Assembly: GCA_001603505.1 (NCBI GenBank)
Contig: LUZC01000012.1
Location: 74,725-126,468 of the forward strand
Origin: Bacteroidales bacterium Bact_11
Lineage (GTDB): Bacteria > Bacteroidota > Bacteroidia > Bacteroidales > UBA932
Reading direction: 5' to 3'
DNA length: 51,744 bases
Shown: positions 1 to 9,281 of the stretch, in pieces
Numbering within the stretch: position 1 is the stretch's first letter
How the letters are laid out: each line of letters begins with the position of its first letter
Made by a program: the position numbers and the translations under genes
Notes under the pieces: generated by a model
Seen by the model: the letters and a program-made list of their open reading frames with translations, nothing else
The model's database searches: none
Told to the model about the DNA's origin: nothing

Positions 1-94
1 CGGCGATGGTTTGTCGGATGACTCCGGCCTTTTCGGCCAGTTCCTTCTGCGACATGCGGAGCCGTGCCCGCTCTACCCGGATGTTATTCTTCAT
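1..94 (-). CDS. XRE-family HTH transcriptional regulator (partial, N-terminus only)
   Basis: The first 31 residues are visible before the window edge cuts the gene. They begin MKNNIRVERARLRMSQKELA and continue with EKAGVIRQTIA, the classic first helices of a Cro/C1-type helix-turn-helix (R..R...SQ.ELA...GV.RQTI). The sequence most resembles the short (about 65-75 residue) stand-alone YozG-like regulators that often sit beside small four-helix membrane proteins. The ATG lies inside the last codons of the upstream membrane-protein gene (11-bp overlap), so the two are translationally coupled. Together with twin palindromes upstream of the pair, this suggests an autoregulated unit; that role is inferred. 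Confidence 0.85.
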   Translation of the reverse strand, partial: MKNNIRVERARLRMSQKELAEKAGVIRQTIA

Positions 95-557
95 CGTCCG
101 TCTTTTTGTTGTCCCACCACAAAGATATCTTAAAAATCAGCACATAGTACAATATAAAAGCCGGAACGCAAGTAAAGTAGCGTTTGATGACCATTACTTG
201 GGAAGCTTTCTCCGGGCCGATCCAGGAAGTGATGAAGAGATTGAGGAACAAGTTGATCAATGCGATGACCAGATACAGGATGACGGTTCGAATAAGGGCC
301 TGATGACGGATGAAAGTGACGCGCTCGTCTTCTGCCCGCTCTTTAGACATCGCCAGTAAGACGATGCCGAGAAGAAAGAATAAAACGACCAACAAATAAG
401 CCCATCCGTGGCCGAAAGCATCGTACCATTTTGTATCGAACCAAAGTAAATCATGGACGACTGCCTTGAAAAAGACAGCGAATACCACCAGGCAAAGCAC
501 CAGCAAGGTCCTCCCGACCTTCTGCCAGACGTGCGGAAGCATTTTGAGACTTTTCAT
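84..557 (-). CDS. Four-helix membrane protein paired with an XRE regulator (DUF2178-like)
   Basis: A 157-residue protein starting MKSLKMLPHVWQ, with about four hydrophobic segments (residues about 15-35, 48-66, 90-112 and 130-148). A charged cytoplasmic loop, SKERAEDERVTFIRH, lies between the second and third. This layout (two helix pairs, acidic/arginine loop, gene directly followed by a YozG-type HTH regulator) matches the DUF2178-like membrane proteins found next to such regulators in many bacteria and archaea; the family assignment is by resemblance only. The ATG at 557 was chosen because upstream codons would run through the operator palindromes. Its 3' end overlaps the regulator start by 11 bp. 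No enzymatic function can be read from it; roles as a sensor or stress membrane protein are speculative. Confidence 0.75.
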   Translation of the reverse strand: MKSLKMLPHVWQKVGRTLLVLCLVVFAVFFKAVVHDLLWFDTKWYDAFGHGWAYLLVVLFFLLGIVLLAMSKERAEDERVTFIRHQALIRTVILYLVIALINLFLNLFITSWIGPEKASQVMVIKRYFTCVPAFILYYVLIFKISLWWDNKKTDDEE

Positions 558-583
558 AATCGTGTTTTTTTTGATGGACGTAG

Positions 584-626
584 CAAAGGTATATAAAAAT
601 ATACAAAATGTATATAAAAATATACA
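584..626 (-). promoter_or_regulatory. Twin palindromic operators over a -7 promoter box
   Basis: Two identical 16-bp palindromes, GTATATAAAAATATAC, occupy 589-604 and 610-625. Their centres are exactly 21 bp apart, about two helical turns. On the minus strand the downstream copy runs into TACCTTTG (591-584), a match to the Bacteroidota -7 box TAnnTTTG, 27 bp before the start codon of the membrane-protein gene. A repressor dimer bound here would cover the promoter. The natural candidate is the XRE regulator encoded second in the same operon; that link is inferred from position. Confidence 0.65.
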
Positions 627-770
627 TTTTTGCGATGACTGGTGTCTGTTTTTTGGGGGCTTCCTATTACTGCCTGCCACGTCCGCCCGCCAATGTAAAA
701 TCAGATTGCAACGCCCGGGTGGACGCCGAAAGAGGGGCCGATGGGGTGGGGGTATTCCGCCGAATTTTCG

Positions 771-778
771 TACATTTG
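771..778 (+). promoter_or_regulatory. -7 promoter box TACATTTG
   Basis: TACATTTG matches the Bacteroidota consensus TAnnTTTG and ends only five bases before the ATG at 784. No clear TTTG -33 element is seen at the usual spacing. If the box is used, transcription would start at or next to the start codon. Confidence 0.4.
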
Positions 779-783
779 TTTGT

Positions 784-3189
784 ATGAAACGGATCGCTAT
801 TATCATTACACTTCTGGCGGGGTTGTGGCTGGGTGCCACGCCAGCCGGAGCACAGCCCGGGAAGGGTATCTACCATATTGTAACGACGGTTTGCGAGGAT
901 GCTTCGCGCGGGGTTACAGTCAATTATCACTGTGACAAGGCCGACAGCTATGTCGTATATACGCGGGACGGTGATACGACGTTTTCGGAAGCGAAGAAAG
1001 TCGTGCCGGTCAGCGAGCGGTGGAGCAGCAAGGGCATCGAGAATACGGCGAAGACTTCCACCTTCTATACGCAAAAGCGCTATGTCTGCTATGCGACGCT
1101 GGAAGGGCTGCAGCCCGATACGCGGTACCGGTACAAGATCGTGTCAGGGGAAGCGGAGTCCGAGGTCCGGACGTTCCGCACCGCCGGACAGAAGGGTAGC
1201 TGGAACTTTGTGGCATTCACCGATTTCCAGCATAGGGAAAACCCGGTGACGCTGCCGCTGATCGAGATGATGAAAGAGATGGCGGGCGCGCCCGACCTGA
1301 TGCTCTGCAGCGGCGACATGGTCGATGTGGCGGGAAACGAGTATGAGTGGACCTATCTGCTCGACAACGATACGTTCAAGGACTTCGTGTATGCCTCCTC
1401 TCCCGGCGACCACGCCTACTGGGCCTGCGACAAGGTGAACGGAGGCTATCCCCAGTACGACCGGCCTTATACGTTCAACCGGCTATTCCATTTCCCGCAG
1501 AACGGAGCGGCCACCAGCCTAAACTCCTCCTACTACTTCTACTACAACAACGTCCTATTCGTGGCGCTCGACATGAACAACTCCGACGAAGCCGCCGGAC
1601 CTCGTTTCGACGAGGAGGTGCGGTGGTTTGAAACGACCCTGAACCGCCTGCAAGGCACCTACCAGTACCTGGTGGTCTTCGAGCACAAATCCATCTTCGG
1701 CTCTGAAATCGTGGATTCGGCGGTAGCCAGAAACCTCAGGCCGCAGTGGTTTCCGGTGTTCCAGAAATACAAGGTAGACCTCGTGCTGAGCGGTCACGAC
1801 CATATCTATTCGCGCACCTACGCCCTCGACGGCGACAAGGTGGCGGACGACCCCTCCAAAGGCACCTTCTATCTCGACATGGGCTCCAGCGGCGACAAGC
1901 GCAGGCCGCTCGACCCGTCGCTGACCGGGAGTCCGCGCCACGCCAAAGTCATGAACCTGAAGGAGACCGGCCAGAGCTGCGCCTGCAACATCGACGTCGA
2001 CGACACGCGGATGAAAGTCACCGTGTACGACCAGGACCGGCATGTCGTCGACGGCTTCACCATCCCGGCCAAGCGGCAACTCCACCCCGCCCTGCCGGAG
2101 GGAACCACCCTGCCGGTACAGGGCCTCGCCATCGAAGCGCCCAAACCGGCCGCCCTCGACCCATTCCTCACCTTCATCGAAGAGGAACTGGCGCCTGCGC
2201 ACTTCAACCTGCTGATCCTCCGTGTGGACTGGAACTATGCCTATGAGACGCATCCGGAGCTGCGCGACCCGGATCCGCTTTCGCGCGAGGACGTGAAACG
2301 CCTGGTGGACGCGTGCCGCCGCAACGGCATCCGGCTGGTGCCGCAGATCAACCTGCTGGGCCATCAGTCCTGGGCCACCCAGACGCATGCACTGCTGCGC
2401 GAGTACCCCCAGTTCGACGAGACGCCTTCCATCAAGACGGAAAACTACGGCCCGTGGCCCAATGCCGACAGCCTCTACTGCAAGAGCTACTGCCCGCTGC
2501 ACCCCGAGGTGCACGACGTGGTGTTCGCCGTGGTCGATGAGGTCTGCGACGCGTTCGAGGCGGAAGCGTTCCATGCCGGCATGGACGAGGTGTTCTACAT
2601 CGGCATGGACGAGTGCCCCCGCTGCAAAGGGCACGACCGGTCGGAACTGTTCGCCGGCGAGGTGACGCTGATCCGCGACCATCTGGCCGAAAAAGGCCGC
2701 CAGCTGATGATTTGGGGAGATCGCCTGCTCGACGGCCGAACCACCGGTCTGGGTGAATGGGAAGCCAGCTGCAACGACACCTGGCGGGCGATCGACATGA
2801 TCCCCCGCGATGTGTTCATCTGCGACTGGCACTACGAACGGGCCGACCTGACACCCGTGTACTTCGCAACCAAGGGCCTGAGCGTCGCTTCCTGCGGCTA
2901 CCGCAACACGGCCCTCTGCCTGCAGCAGATCAACGACATGGCCCGCTTCCGTGCACAGACAACCCCTGAAACCACGGGGCGGCTCCAGGGATACATCCAC
3001 ACCATCTGGTCGGGCAATGAGTTCTTCCTGCGCCGCTACGACGCCCTGAAATCAGGCCAGCCGGACGCGCGCGGCGAACGACGCGGAGGAGGCGACGACG
3101 CCCGCGCCCTGCGCGCCGTCATCCAGGCCTTCTCCGGAAAATCGGTCTATCTGGAAAAAACAGCTATTCCTGCGCAATCACGTCCTTGA
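784..3189 (+). CDS. Secreted purple-acid-phosphatase-like metallophosphoesterase fused to a GH20-like domain
   Basis: An 801-residue protein with a signal peptide (MKRIAIIITLLAGLWLGATP, cleavage after GAQ near residue 23). A fibronectin-III-like N-terminal domain typical of purple acid phosphatases covers about residues 25-135. A calcineurin-like metallophosphoesterase core follows (about 140-410), with TDFQ near 147, GDMVD at 177-181, GDH at 208-210 and GHDH at 337-340. From about residue 445 a second domain resembles family 20 glycoside hydrolases, including HAGMDE at 597-602, the GH20 H-x-G-x-D-E pattern with the catalytic acid pair. The first metal motif (TDFQ in place of DxH) and GDH in place of GNH/E are non-standard, so phosphatase activity is not certain. 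Both halves are normally separate proteins. The 3' end overlaps the convergent deacetylase gene by 26 bp. Likely periplasmic or surface-exposed degradation of phosphorylated or amino-sugar glycans; the substrate is unknown. Confidence 0.85.
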   Translation: MKRIAIIITLLAGLWLGATPAGAQPGKGIYHIVTTVCEDASRGVTVNYHCDKADSYVVYTRDGDTTFSEAKKVVPVSERWSSKGIENTAKTSTFYTQKRYVCYATLEGLQPDTRYRYKIVSGEAESEVRTFRTAGQKGSWNFVAFTDFQHRENPVTLPLIEMMKEMAGAPDLMLCSGDMVDVAGNEYEWTYLLDNDTFKDFVYASSPGDHAYWACDKVNGGYPQYDRPYTFNRLFHFPQNGAATSLNSSYYFYYNNVLFVALDMNNSDEAAGPRFDEEVRWFETTLNRLQGTYQYLVVFEHKSIFGSEIVDSAVARNLRPQWFPVFQKYKVDLVLSGHDHIYSRTYALDGDKVADDPSKGTFYLDMGSSGDKRRPLDPSLTGSPRHAKVMNLKETGQSCACNIDVDDTRMKVTVYDQDRHVVDGFTIPAKRQLHPALPEGTTLPVQGLAIEAPKPAALDPFLTFIEEELAPAHFNLLILRVDWNYAYETHPELRDPDPLSREDVKRLVDACRRNGIRLVPQINLLGHQSWATQTHALLREYPQFDETPSIKTENYGPWPNADSLYCKSYCPLHPEVHDVVFAVVDEVCDAFEAEAFHAGMDEVFYIGMDECPRCKGHDRSELFAGEVTLIRDHLAEKGRQLMIWGDRLLDGRTTGLGEWEASCNDTWRAIDMIPRDVFICDWHYERADLTPVYFATKGLSVASCGYRNTALCLQQINDMARFRAQTTPETTGRLQGYIHTIWSGNEFFLRRYDALKSGQPDARGERRGGGDDARALRAVIQAFSGKSVYLEKTAIPAQSRP

Positions 3190-3982
3190 AAGTCTTGAAG
3201 CCGTAGCCGCGGGCTTTCAAGGTATCGATGATTTCCCCGAGGTGGTTGTAAGGCCGCTCGTACGCCTGCTTGTCGGGATAGTTCATCGCGTGGATGAGCA
3301 GGATGATGCCGCTGAGGCCTTCGGTCTCCTCGATTTCCCACAGGTGCGAGAGCATCTGGTCGACAGTCTTGTAGGCAGGCATGTCGGGCGTCGTCCAGTC
3401 GAGATCGAAGATCGGCCCTTCCGAGGGATTGAGCAGCTTGTACCCGAGCGCTTCCATGTTCTCGCGCGATTCGGTGTTGCAGGTCTCATAGGGAGGGATC
3501 ATCCAGCAATACTGCGGCTTCTCCAGGCCGAACCGCTCCAGCTGCGCTTCCATCAGGGCGAAATCCTTCGCCAGGGAATCCCGGCTCACCAACGTCTCCC
3601 CGTCCTCGCAGAGCACCAGGTGCGCGAAGGAATGGGAGGAGAGATAATGCCCCTCATCGATGATCCTCCGGATGGGATTCTGATACTGAGGCTGCACGAA
3701 ACAGACGCCGGTCGGGAAGAACGACCCTTTGACACCCTTTTCCTGCAACGTATTCAGCACGGGAACCACTCCGTCGAAATTCTCGAAATACCCGTTGTCG
3801 TTCTCGCTGTAATGGGCCGTGAACACCAGATACACGGTCTTTTCGTCGGGATTCACGCGGCGTACGATGCCGCTGTCATCCTTGACGAACACCGGCGCCT
3901 TCGGCGCAGCCTGCCTGCCGCAGCCCGCCAGCAGGAAAATGGCAGCCATCGTTGCCACAAAAAGGGAGAGGTCGTGTTTCAT
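3164..3982 (-). CDS. Polysaccharide deacetylase (NodB-like) lipoprotein
   Basis: 272 residues with a lipoprotein signal (MKHDLSLFVATMAAIFLLAGC, lipobox LAGC). The NodB-homology fold is recognisable: FTAHYSEND near the first motif, then a block GSFFPTGVCFVQ, the HSFAH metal-binding segment (S-H-S-F-A-H, matching the H(S/T)xxH motif), IPPYE in place of RPPYG, and LLIHAMN near the C-terminus. The first catalytic motif is TAHYSEND rather than TFDDG, a variant common in Bacteroidota relatives, so the exact chemistry (glycan N- or O-deacetylation) is uncertain. The ATG at 3982 gives a clean lipoprotein signal; upstream codons add only hydrophilic sequence overlapping the transporter gene. It is the last gene of the minus-strand operon, 14 bp after the SBF transporter. 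Confidence 0.85.
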   Translation of the reverse strand: MKHDLSLFVATMAAIFLLAGCGRQAAPKAPVFVKDDSGIVRRVNPDEKTVYLVFTAHYSENDNGYFENFDGVVPVLNTLQEKGVKGSFFPTGVCFVQPQYQNPIRRIIDEGHYLSSHSFAHLVLCEDGETLVSRDSLAKDFALMEAQLERFGLEKPQYCWMIPPYETCNTESRENMEALGYKLLNPSEGPIFDLDWTTPDMPAYKTVDQMLSHLWEIEETEGLSGIILLIHAMNYPDKQAYERPYNHLGEIIDTLKARGYGFKTFKDVIAQE

Positions 3983-3996
3983 GGCTTGGCTCGCAG

Positions 3997-4980
3997 TTAC
4001 AGCGCCGAATCGAACGAGACGGTATCTTCCAACGGCTTCTTCGAGCGGTTGAAGATCGTGGCGACGGTCAGGCCGGAAATGATGTGCCAGACACCCCACC
4101 AGGCCGTGATGACCAGCATGCCGCCGTGCGGCGGAAGGCCGGCGAAGATCGACGTGCCGAGCAGCAGCACCAGGCCAAGGCCCGAATTCTGGATGCCCGT
4201 CTCGATGGTCAGCGTGCGGCGGTCGCGGCGCGGAACCTTGAAGATGGAGCCCATGCTGAAGCCCGTAGCAAGCGCCAGCAGGTTGTGGACCAGCACGATG
4301 ACGAAGATGTACTTAATGCACTTGAGGAACGCGTCGATGTTGCCCATGAACGACAGCACCACCATCACCAGGAAGAACACGATGCTCACCCACTGGAACG
4401 GCTTCTTCAGCTTATCAGCCACCTTGGGCACATAGTGCGACGTCAGGATACCCAGCGTCAAGGGAACGCCCAGCAGGATGAAGATGGTCTTGAACACATC
4501 CCACAAAGGGATGCTGAGATACGGAACCTCATTGTGCACCGCCGCGAATTTGAGGAACATATTGCCGTAGAACCAGAAGTTGAACGGCGTCATCAGGACG
4601 GCCAGCGCCGTGCTGATGGCCGTCAGGCACACCGACAACTCGATGTTCGCCTTCGCCAACGAACTCATGAAGTTCGAGATGTTGCCGCCCGGGCAGGACG
4701 CCACGAGGATCATGCCGAGGGCCATCGTCCAGGAGATCCAGCCCACGCTGTCCAGCAGGAGGGCCAGCAGGAAAGTCAGCAGCGGCAGCAGCACGAGCTG
4801 GCAGCACGCGCCGAGAATCACGGATTTGGGCTTCTTGAAAACGTCGACGAACATATGCGGCTTGATGCCGAGGGCCACGCCGTACATCACGAAGGCGAGG
4901 ACAATGTTGATGGTATTCATGCCACCCGCATTCATCGTGACATTGATGCTGTCAATGGCGGCTTCGATTTCTGGTCTCAT
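3997..4980 (-). CDS. Bile acid:sodium symporter (SBF) family transporter
   Basis: 327 residues with about nine or ten hydrophobic segments across the whole length. The conserved SBF pattern is visible: an N-terminal amphipathic stretch, MYGVALGIKPHMFVDVFKKP, the loop SCPGGNISNFMSSLAKAN (SCPGG.xSN, the substrate/sodium-binding crossover of the family), and TIETGIQNSGLGLVLL near the C-terminus (ETGxQNxxLA, the second crossover). These transporters move organic anions with sodium across the inner membrane; bacterial members take up bile acids, pantoate or keto acids, and the substrate cannot be set from sequence. It lies 26 bp downstream of the TonB-like gene and 14 bp before the deacetylase gene, so it is probably co-transcribed with both. 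Confidence 0.9.
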   Translation of the reverse strand: MRPEIEAAIDSINVTMNAGGMNTINIVLAFVMYGVALGIKPHMFVDVFKKPKSVILGACCQLVLLPLLTFLLALLLDSVGWISWTMALGMILVASCPGGNISNFMSSLAKANIELSVCLTAISTALAVLMTPFNFWFYGNMFLKFAAVHNEVPYLSIPLWDVFKTIFILLGVPLTLGILTSHYVPKVADKLKKPFQWVSIVFFLVMVVLSFMGNIDAFLKCIKYIFVIVLVHNLLALATGFSMGSIFKVPRRDRRTLTIETGIQNSGLGLVLLLGTSIFAGLPPHGGMLVITAWWGVWHIISGLTVATIFNRSKKPLEDTVSFDSAL

Positions 4981-5006
4981 GGTTCAGGTTTTATCGGATA
5001 AACTAA

Positions 5007-5738
5007 TTATTGTGCAATGAATCGGTACAGGATCCAGCCTGGCTGCGACTTGGGGGCCTCGGAGAGGACGGAGAAACGCGACCGTTTGGCGGCGTCGATA
5101 GCGAAGGAGTGCAGCGAGCCATCGGCCGTGGAGCCGTCGGCGCGCACGCGGGCGGCTGTCACGCGGCCGGCCGGATTCACTTCGATGTCGACCAACACAT
5201 CGCCTGCCCCGTAGCCCTTGTAGGCCGGAACAGGCAGGCTCATCGCCTTGCGCCCCTCCACCTCGTACGAAATCACGGAAGGCCCTTTATAGGCAGGGGT
5301 CGTCTCTTGGTCGGTAGCCGGCTGGGAAGGATCCATATCCACCGCCTCAGCCTGCGCCTGCTGAGACAGGGCGTCGCGCTTCGACGCATCGAGCTTCCGC
5401 TGGAGTTCGCGGGCTTCGTCGTAGACTTCCGAAGGATTCTTGAAGCGGTCGTCCTTGAGTTTGCTGCCTGCATCGACCGCCACGTTGCGGATCTGCTGCC
5501 GCGGCTGCTGCGCCAGCTGGTCTTCAAGGTTGCGCGCCACTTCCTCTTTCAGTTCAATTTCCCGCTGCAGTTTCTCGAGCTCCTCCTGCTTGGTGAAATC
5601 CAGCACGAACGAGGTCTCCGGAGAAGCCACACGACCGATGGAGATGCCCAGCAGGATGATCAGGACGGCCAAATGAAAGATCAGGGTCGTGTAGAACCCG
5701 ACCCGGTCTTCCTTGTTCTTGCCGCCCCACCACTTCAT
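5007..5738 (-). CDS. TonB-family energy transducer-like protein
   Basis: 243 residues. A short cytoplasmic tail is followed by one membrane helix (about 16-36, FYTTLIFHLAVLIILLGISI), a charged coiled-coil region (about 50-90, rich in E/K/L), a linker and a C-terminal region with LVDIEVNPAGRVTAARV. This last resembles the TonB C-terminal fold (V.F.V...G.V..V.V). It is not a canonical TonB: no proline-rich Glu-Pro/Lys-Pro linker is seen, and the end is FIAQ. It starts with a one-base stop/start overlap (TAATG) after udk, so it is translationally coupled to it. An ExbB/ExbD complex is encoded about 5 kb upstream on the same strand, and this protein may be a partner of it. Confidence 0.75.
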   Translation of the reverse strand: MKWWGGKNKEDRVGFYTTLIFHLAVLIILLGISIGRVASPETSFVLDFTKQEELEKLQREIELKEEVARNLEDQLAQQPRQQIRNVAVDAGSKLKDDRFKNPSEVYDEARELQRKLDASKRDALSQQAQAEAVDMDPSQPATDQETTPAYKGPSVISYEVEGRKAMSLPVPAYKGYGAGDVLVDIEVNPAGRVTAARVRADGSTADGSLHSFAIDAAKRSRFSVLSEAPKSQPGWILYRFIAQ

Positions 5739-6370
5739 TATTCCTGCTCCCGCTCCTTGGCCATCTTACGGATGCCCGAAAGCAGCACGTTGATGGCGAC
5801 TTTATTGTGGCCGCCCTGCGGCACGATGATGTCGGCATAGCGCTTGCTCGGCGCAATGAACTGGAGATACATCGGCTTGACCGTCTTGGTATAGCGGTCG
5901 ATCACCCACTCCACGTTCTTGCCGCGCTCCACGATGTCGCGGGTAATGACGCGCATCAGGCGGTCGTCGTCGTCGGCATCCACGAACACCTTGATATCCA
6001 TCTCGTCCATCAGCTCCTTGCAGGTGAAGATGAGGATACCTTCCACGATGATAATGTCGGAAGGCTCCACATGCACCGTCTCGGGCTGCCGGGTACAGGT
6101 GATGTAGGAATAGGTGGGCTGGTCGATGGCGTGACCCGCCTTGAGTTCCCTCAGCTGCGCCACGAGCAGATCCCAGTCGATGGAATCGGGATGGTCGTAG
6201 TTCACGGCCTGCCGTTCCTCCATCGAAAGATGTCCCTGGTCTTTGTAGTAGGAATCCTGCGGGATGACGGTCACATTTTCGTGCGCGGAAGTACGCATGC
6301 GCCGCGAAATCTCGTTGACAACTGTGGTTTTTCCGGAGCCGGAGCCCCCTGCGATGCCGATGATCAACAT
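5738..6370 (-). CDS. udk: Uridine kinase
   Basis: 210 residues, normal length for bacterial uridine/cytidine kinase, which makes UMP and CMP in pyrimidine salvage. The P-loop is GGSGSGKTT at residues 8-16. It is followed by the family landmarks DSYYKD, NYDHPDSIDWDLL (the nucleoside-binding NFDHPxAFD segment), YSYITCTR, and IIIVEGILIF for the Walker B-like strand. The later segment VDADDDDRLMRVITRDIVERG matches the lid region (D.R..RR..RD..ERG). It is 12 bp downstream of asnS and overlaps the TonB-like gene by one base, so these three are one transcription unit. Confidence 0.95.
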   Translation of the reverse strand: MLIIGIAGGSGSGKTTVVNEISRRMRTSAHENVTVIPQDSYYKDQGHLSMEERQAVNYDHPDSIDWDLLVAQLRELKAGHAIDQPTYSYITCTRQPETVHVEPSDIIIVEGILIFTCKELMDEMDIKVFVDADDDDRLMRVITRDIVERGKNVEWVIDRYTKTVKPMYLQFIAPSKRYADIIVPQGGHNKVAINVLLSGIRKMAKEREQE

Positions 6371-6382
6371 ATCTATGAAAAA

Positions 6383-7762
6383 TTAAAATTCTGCCGTCTT
6401 GGGGGTACGCGGGAACGGAATGACGTCGCGGATGTTGGCCATGCCCGTGACAAACAGCAGCAGGCGCTCGAAACCGAGGCCGAAGCCGCTGTGCGGGCAG
6501 GTACCGAAACGACGCGTATCGATGTACCACCAAAGGTTCTTGGTATCCATGTGCAGTTCCGCGATGCGGTTGTTCAGCTTCTCGAGCGAAGCCTCACGCT
6601 CGCTGCCGCCGATGATCTCGCCGATCTTCGGGAAGAGCACGTCGGTTCCGCGCACGGTCTTGCCGTCGTCGTTCTGCTTCATGTAGAAAGCCTTGATGTC
6701 CTTCGGATAGTCAGTCAGGATGACGGGCTTGCCAAAGTGCTTCTCCACCAGGTAGCGCTCATGCTCGCTCTGCAGGTCCACGCCCCAGGCCACCGGGAAT
6801 TCGAACTTCTGGCCGCTGGCCTCCAGGATCTTGATGCCTTCGGTGTAGGTCAGGCGCACGAAGTCGGTCGAGACCACGCTCTTGAGACGGCCAATGAGTT
6901 CCGGATCGATCATCTTGTTGAGGAACGCCAGATCGTCCTGGCAGTTGTCGAGGGCATACTGCACCAGGTACTTGATGAATTCCTCCTCAAGGTCCATCAG
7001 GTCGTTCACGTCGTAGAAGGCCATCTCGGGCTCGATCATCCAGAACTCCGCGAGGTGACGCGGGGTGTTGGAGTTTTCAGCGCGGAAAGTCGGGCCGAAG
7101 GTATAGATGTTGCCCAGCGCGGTAGCGCCGAGTTCACCTTCGAGCTGGCCACTCACGGTGAGCGAAGTCACGCGGCCGAAGAAATCCTGGCTGTAGTCGA
7201 TCTTTCCGTCTTCGGTACGCGGCAGATTGTCGAGATCGAGCGTAGTGACCTGGAACATCTCGCCGGCACCTTCCGCATCGCTGGCCGTGATCAGCGGGGT
7301 ATGGAGATAAAAGAAACCTTTGTCGTTGAAGAATTTGTGAATGGCAAACGCCATGGCGTGGCGGATGCGGAGCACGGCCCCGAAAGTATTGGTGCGCGGG
7401 CGCAGATGCGCGATTTCGCGCAAGAACTCCATGCTGTGGCCCTTCTTCTGAAGCGGATAGACTTCCGGATCGGCGGTGCCATAAACCTCGATGTCACGGG
7501 CCTGCACTTCCACGGCCTGGCCGCTGCCCAGCGACGGCACGAGGTCGCCCTTCACGCACAGGCAGGCGCCCGTTGTGATCTGCTTCATCAAGGCTTCGTC
7601 GAAGTTCTGCAGGTCGCATACGACTTGGATATTGTTGATGGTGGAGCCATCGTTGAGGGCGATGAACGCCACGTTCTTGTTGCCACGTTTGGTGCGGACC
7701 CAACCTTTGACCACGATGTCCTGCTGCGGCTGTCCGTTCAAATAATCCTTGATTCTTTTCAT
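6383..7762 (-). CDS. asnS: Asparaginyl-tRNA synthetase
   Basis: 459 residues, close to the usual 460-470. An N-terminal OB-fold for anticodon binding is seen at about residues 15-105 ([20 protein letters not shown] is diagnostic). A class IIb catalytic core follows, with motif 2 containing [20 protein letters not shown] and motif 3 [18 protein letters not shown]. The ending [14 protein letters not shown] is the typical AsnRS C-terminus; AspRS would carry a large insertion domain absent here. It charges tRNA-Asn in the cytoplasm. It lies 19 bp after the GHL10 hydrolase gene and 12 bp before udk on the same strand. Confidence 0.97.
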   Translation of the reverse strand: MKRIKDYLNGQPQQDIVVKGWVRTKRGNKNVAFIALNDGSTINNIQVVCDLQNFDEALMKQITTGACLCVKGDLVPSLGSGQAVEVQARDIEVYGTADPEVYPLQKKGHSMEFLREIAHLRPRTNTFGAVLRIRHAMAFAIHKFFNDKGFFYLHTPLITASDAEGAGEMFQVTTLDLDNLPRTEDGKIDYSQDFFGRVTSLTVSGQLEGELGATALGNIYTFGPTFRAENSNTPRHLAEFWMIEPEMAFYDVNDLMDLEEEFIKYLVQYALDNCQDDLAFLNKMIDPELIGRLKSVVSTDFVRLTYTEGIKILEASGQKFEFPVAWGVDLQSEHERYLVEKHFGKPVILTDYPKDIKAFYMKQNDDGKTVRGTDVLFPKIGEIIGGSEREASLEKLNNRIAELHMDTKNLWWYIDTRRFGTCPHSGFGLGFERLLLFVTGMANIRDVIPFPRTPKTAEF

Positions 7763-7781
7763 ATTTCGTTCAAAATGACAA

Positions 7782-9272
7782 TTACCATTTTATCGTTTTC
7801 GATGGAGCACTCTCGTTCCAGCATCTGTCGACAACCGTCACCACGTACTGGTGCCTGCCATTGCGTTTTTCGGCCGGTTTATAGTGCTTCTCGCGGGTGA
7901 TCTTCACAATATGGCGGCTCTGCGACAAATCGACCGGCTCTCCCGCGTCGAAGCGGTACACCACATAAAAATGCGGCTGTTGCAGCACGTCGTCAGTCTC
8001 GACGGGATTCCAGGAAATTCCCTTCCCCGTCGCGTGGACCGATGCCACCGGCTCGGGCGCCACGGCATCCAGGTCGGTATAGGCCGGAATCAGCGCGGGG
8101 TACCGCTGGTAATCCAAGCGCAGCGTGTCGGAGAACGGCCTGTGCTCAGCCAGCGTCCAGCCGGGCCACCACACATTGCCGTCGACGTTGGGCAGCTCGC
8201 GTTCCAGCTGGAACTTCCGGGCGGTCTGCGTGATGGCGGGATTGTCGAGGTCGGGCTCGCTGAACGTGCCGATGCTCTGTCCGATATACAGATGGCCCTT
8301 GCAGTCGCGGTCGTTCCACCAGTGGATCAGCACGTCGTAGTCCGCCGCCGGATGGCCGATGCGCCAGTAAAGCTGGGGCACGACATAATCGATGTAGCCT
8401 TTGTCCGCCCAGGCGGGGACATCGGCGAACAACTCTTCGTAATTGGAAAGCCCGTTGGTCTGGCTGCCGCTGCCGTCGGGTGTATCTTTCTTGTTGCGGT
8501 GAATGCCGAACGGCGAAATGCCGAAGCGCACCCACGGCTTGATGGCTTTGATGGTGTCGTTCACCGCGTGAATAAGCGTTTCCACGTTGTGACGGCGCCA
8601 ATCTCCCTTCTGCCAATACTCAAATCCCTGCGCAGCCGCATACTTGACGAACGACGCATCGTCGTGGAATTCCTCGAACTTCACGGGATAGGGATAGAAA
8701 TAATCGTCGAAGTGGATGGCGTCCACGTCGTAGCGCGTCACGATGTCCGCGATCACGCGAACGGTGTGGGCCACGGATTCCGGTTCTCCCGGATCAAAAT
8801 ACAACTGCTTGCCGTAGCGTTTGAAAATCTCGGGCTTCTTGAAATAGAGGTGCTCGGGATGCAGCTGCTCCTGGTCGTTCGAAGTGACCCGATACGGGTT
8901 GAGCCATGCGTGGAGTTCCATCCCGCGCGCATGGCTCTCGTCGATCATAAATTGCAGCGGATCCCAGAGAGGGTCGGGCGCGACGCCCTGCTCTCCTGTC
9001 AGAAAACGGGTCCAGGGCTCCAGTTCCGAAATATAGAAGGCATCGGCCTGCGGGCGAACCTGGAAAATCACAGCGTTGCAGCCCTGCGACTGCAGTTCGT
9101 CGAGCGTGGCGATAAACCAGGCCTGGATCTGTTCCCGGGAAAGGGTTTTGATCTGTTGGTTGCCCACAATGTGGAGCCAAGCGCCGCGAAACTCGCATTT
9201 GGGTGGCTCTTGCGCAAAAACAGGAGCTGCCAGCAACAACGCGGTCAGAAGAGACAGGGCGAATCGCTTCAT
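7782..9272 (-). CDS. Secreted glycosyl hydrolase-like 10 (GHL10/DUF187) family protein
   Basis: 496 residues with a signal peptide ([20 protein letters not shown]). The first block after it, [12 protein letters not shown], then [20 protein letters not shown], is the signature of the GHL10 family (Pfam PF02638): a TIM barrel with [17 protein letters not shown] and [11 protein letters not shown]. Later family blocks are [42 protein letters not shown] and [15 protein letters not shown] fibronectin-III-like domain closes the protein (from about residue 400). Members act on cell-envelope or host glycans; the substrate of this one cannot be read. The gene starts 9 bp after the alkaline phosphatase lipoprotein gene, implying co-transcription. 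Confidence 0.9.
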   Translation of the reverse strand: MKRFALSLLTALLLAAPVFAQEPPKCEFRGAWLHIVGNQQIKTLSREQIQAWFIATLDELQSQGCNAVIFQVRPQADAFYISELEPWTRFLTGEQGVAPDPLWDPLQFMIDESHARGMELHAWLNPYRVTSNDQEQLHPEHLYFKKPEIFKRYGKQLYFDPGEPESVAHTVRVIADIVTRYDVDAIHFDDYFYPYPVKFEEFHDDASFVKYAAAQGFEYWQKGDWRRHNVETLIHAVNDTIKAIKPWVRFGISPFGIHRNKKDTPDGSGSQTNGLSNYEELFADVPAWADKGYIDYVVPQLYWRIGHPAADYDVLIHWWNDRDCKGHLYIGQSIGTFSEPDLDNPAITQTARKFQLERELPNVDGNVWWPGWTLAEHRPFSDTLRLDYQRYPALIPAYTDLDAVAPEPVASVHATGKGISWNPVETDDVLQQPHFYVVYRFDAGEPVDLSQSRHIVKITREKHYKPAEKRNGRHQYVVTVVDRCWNESAPSKTIKW

Positions 9273-9281
9273 CGGCAGGTC

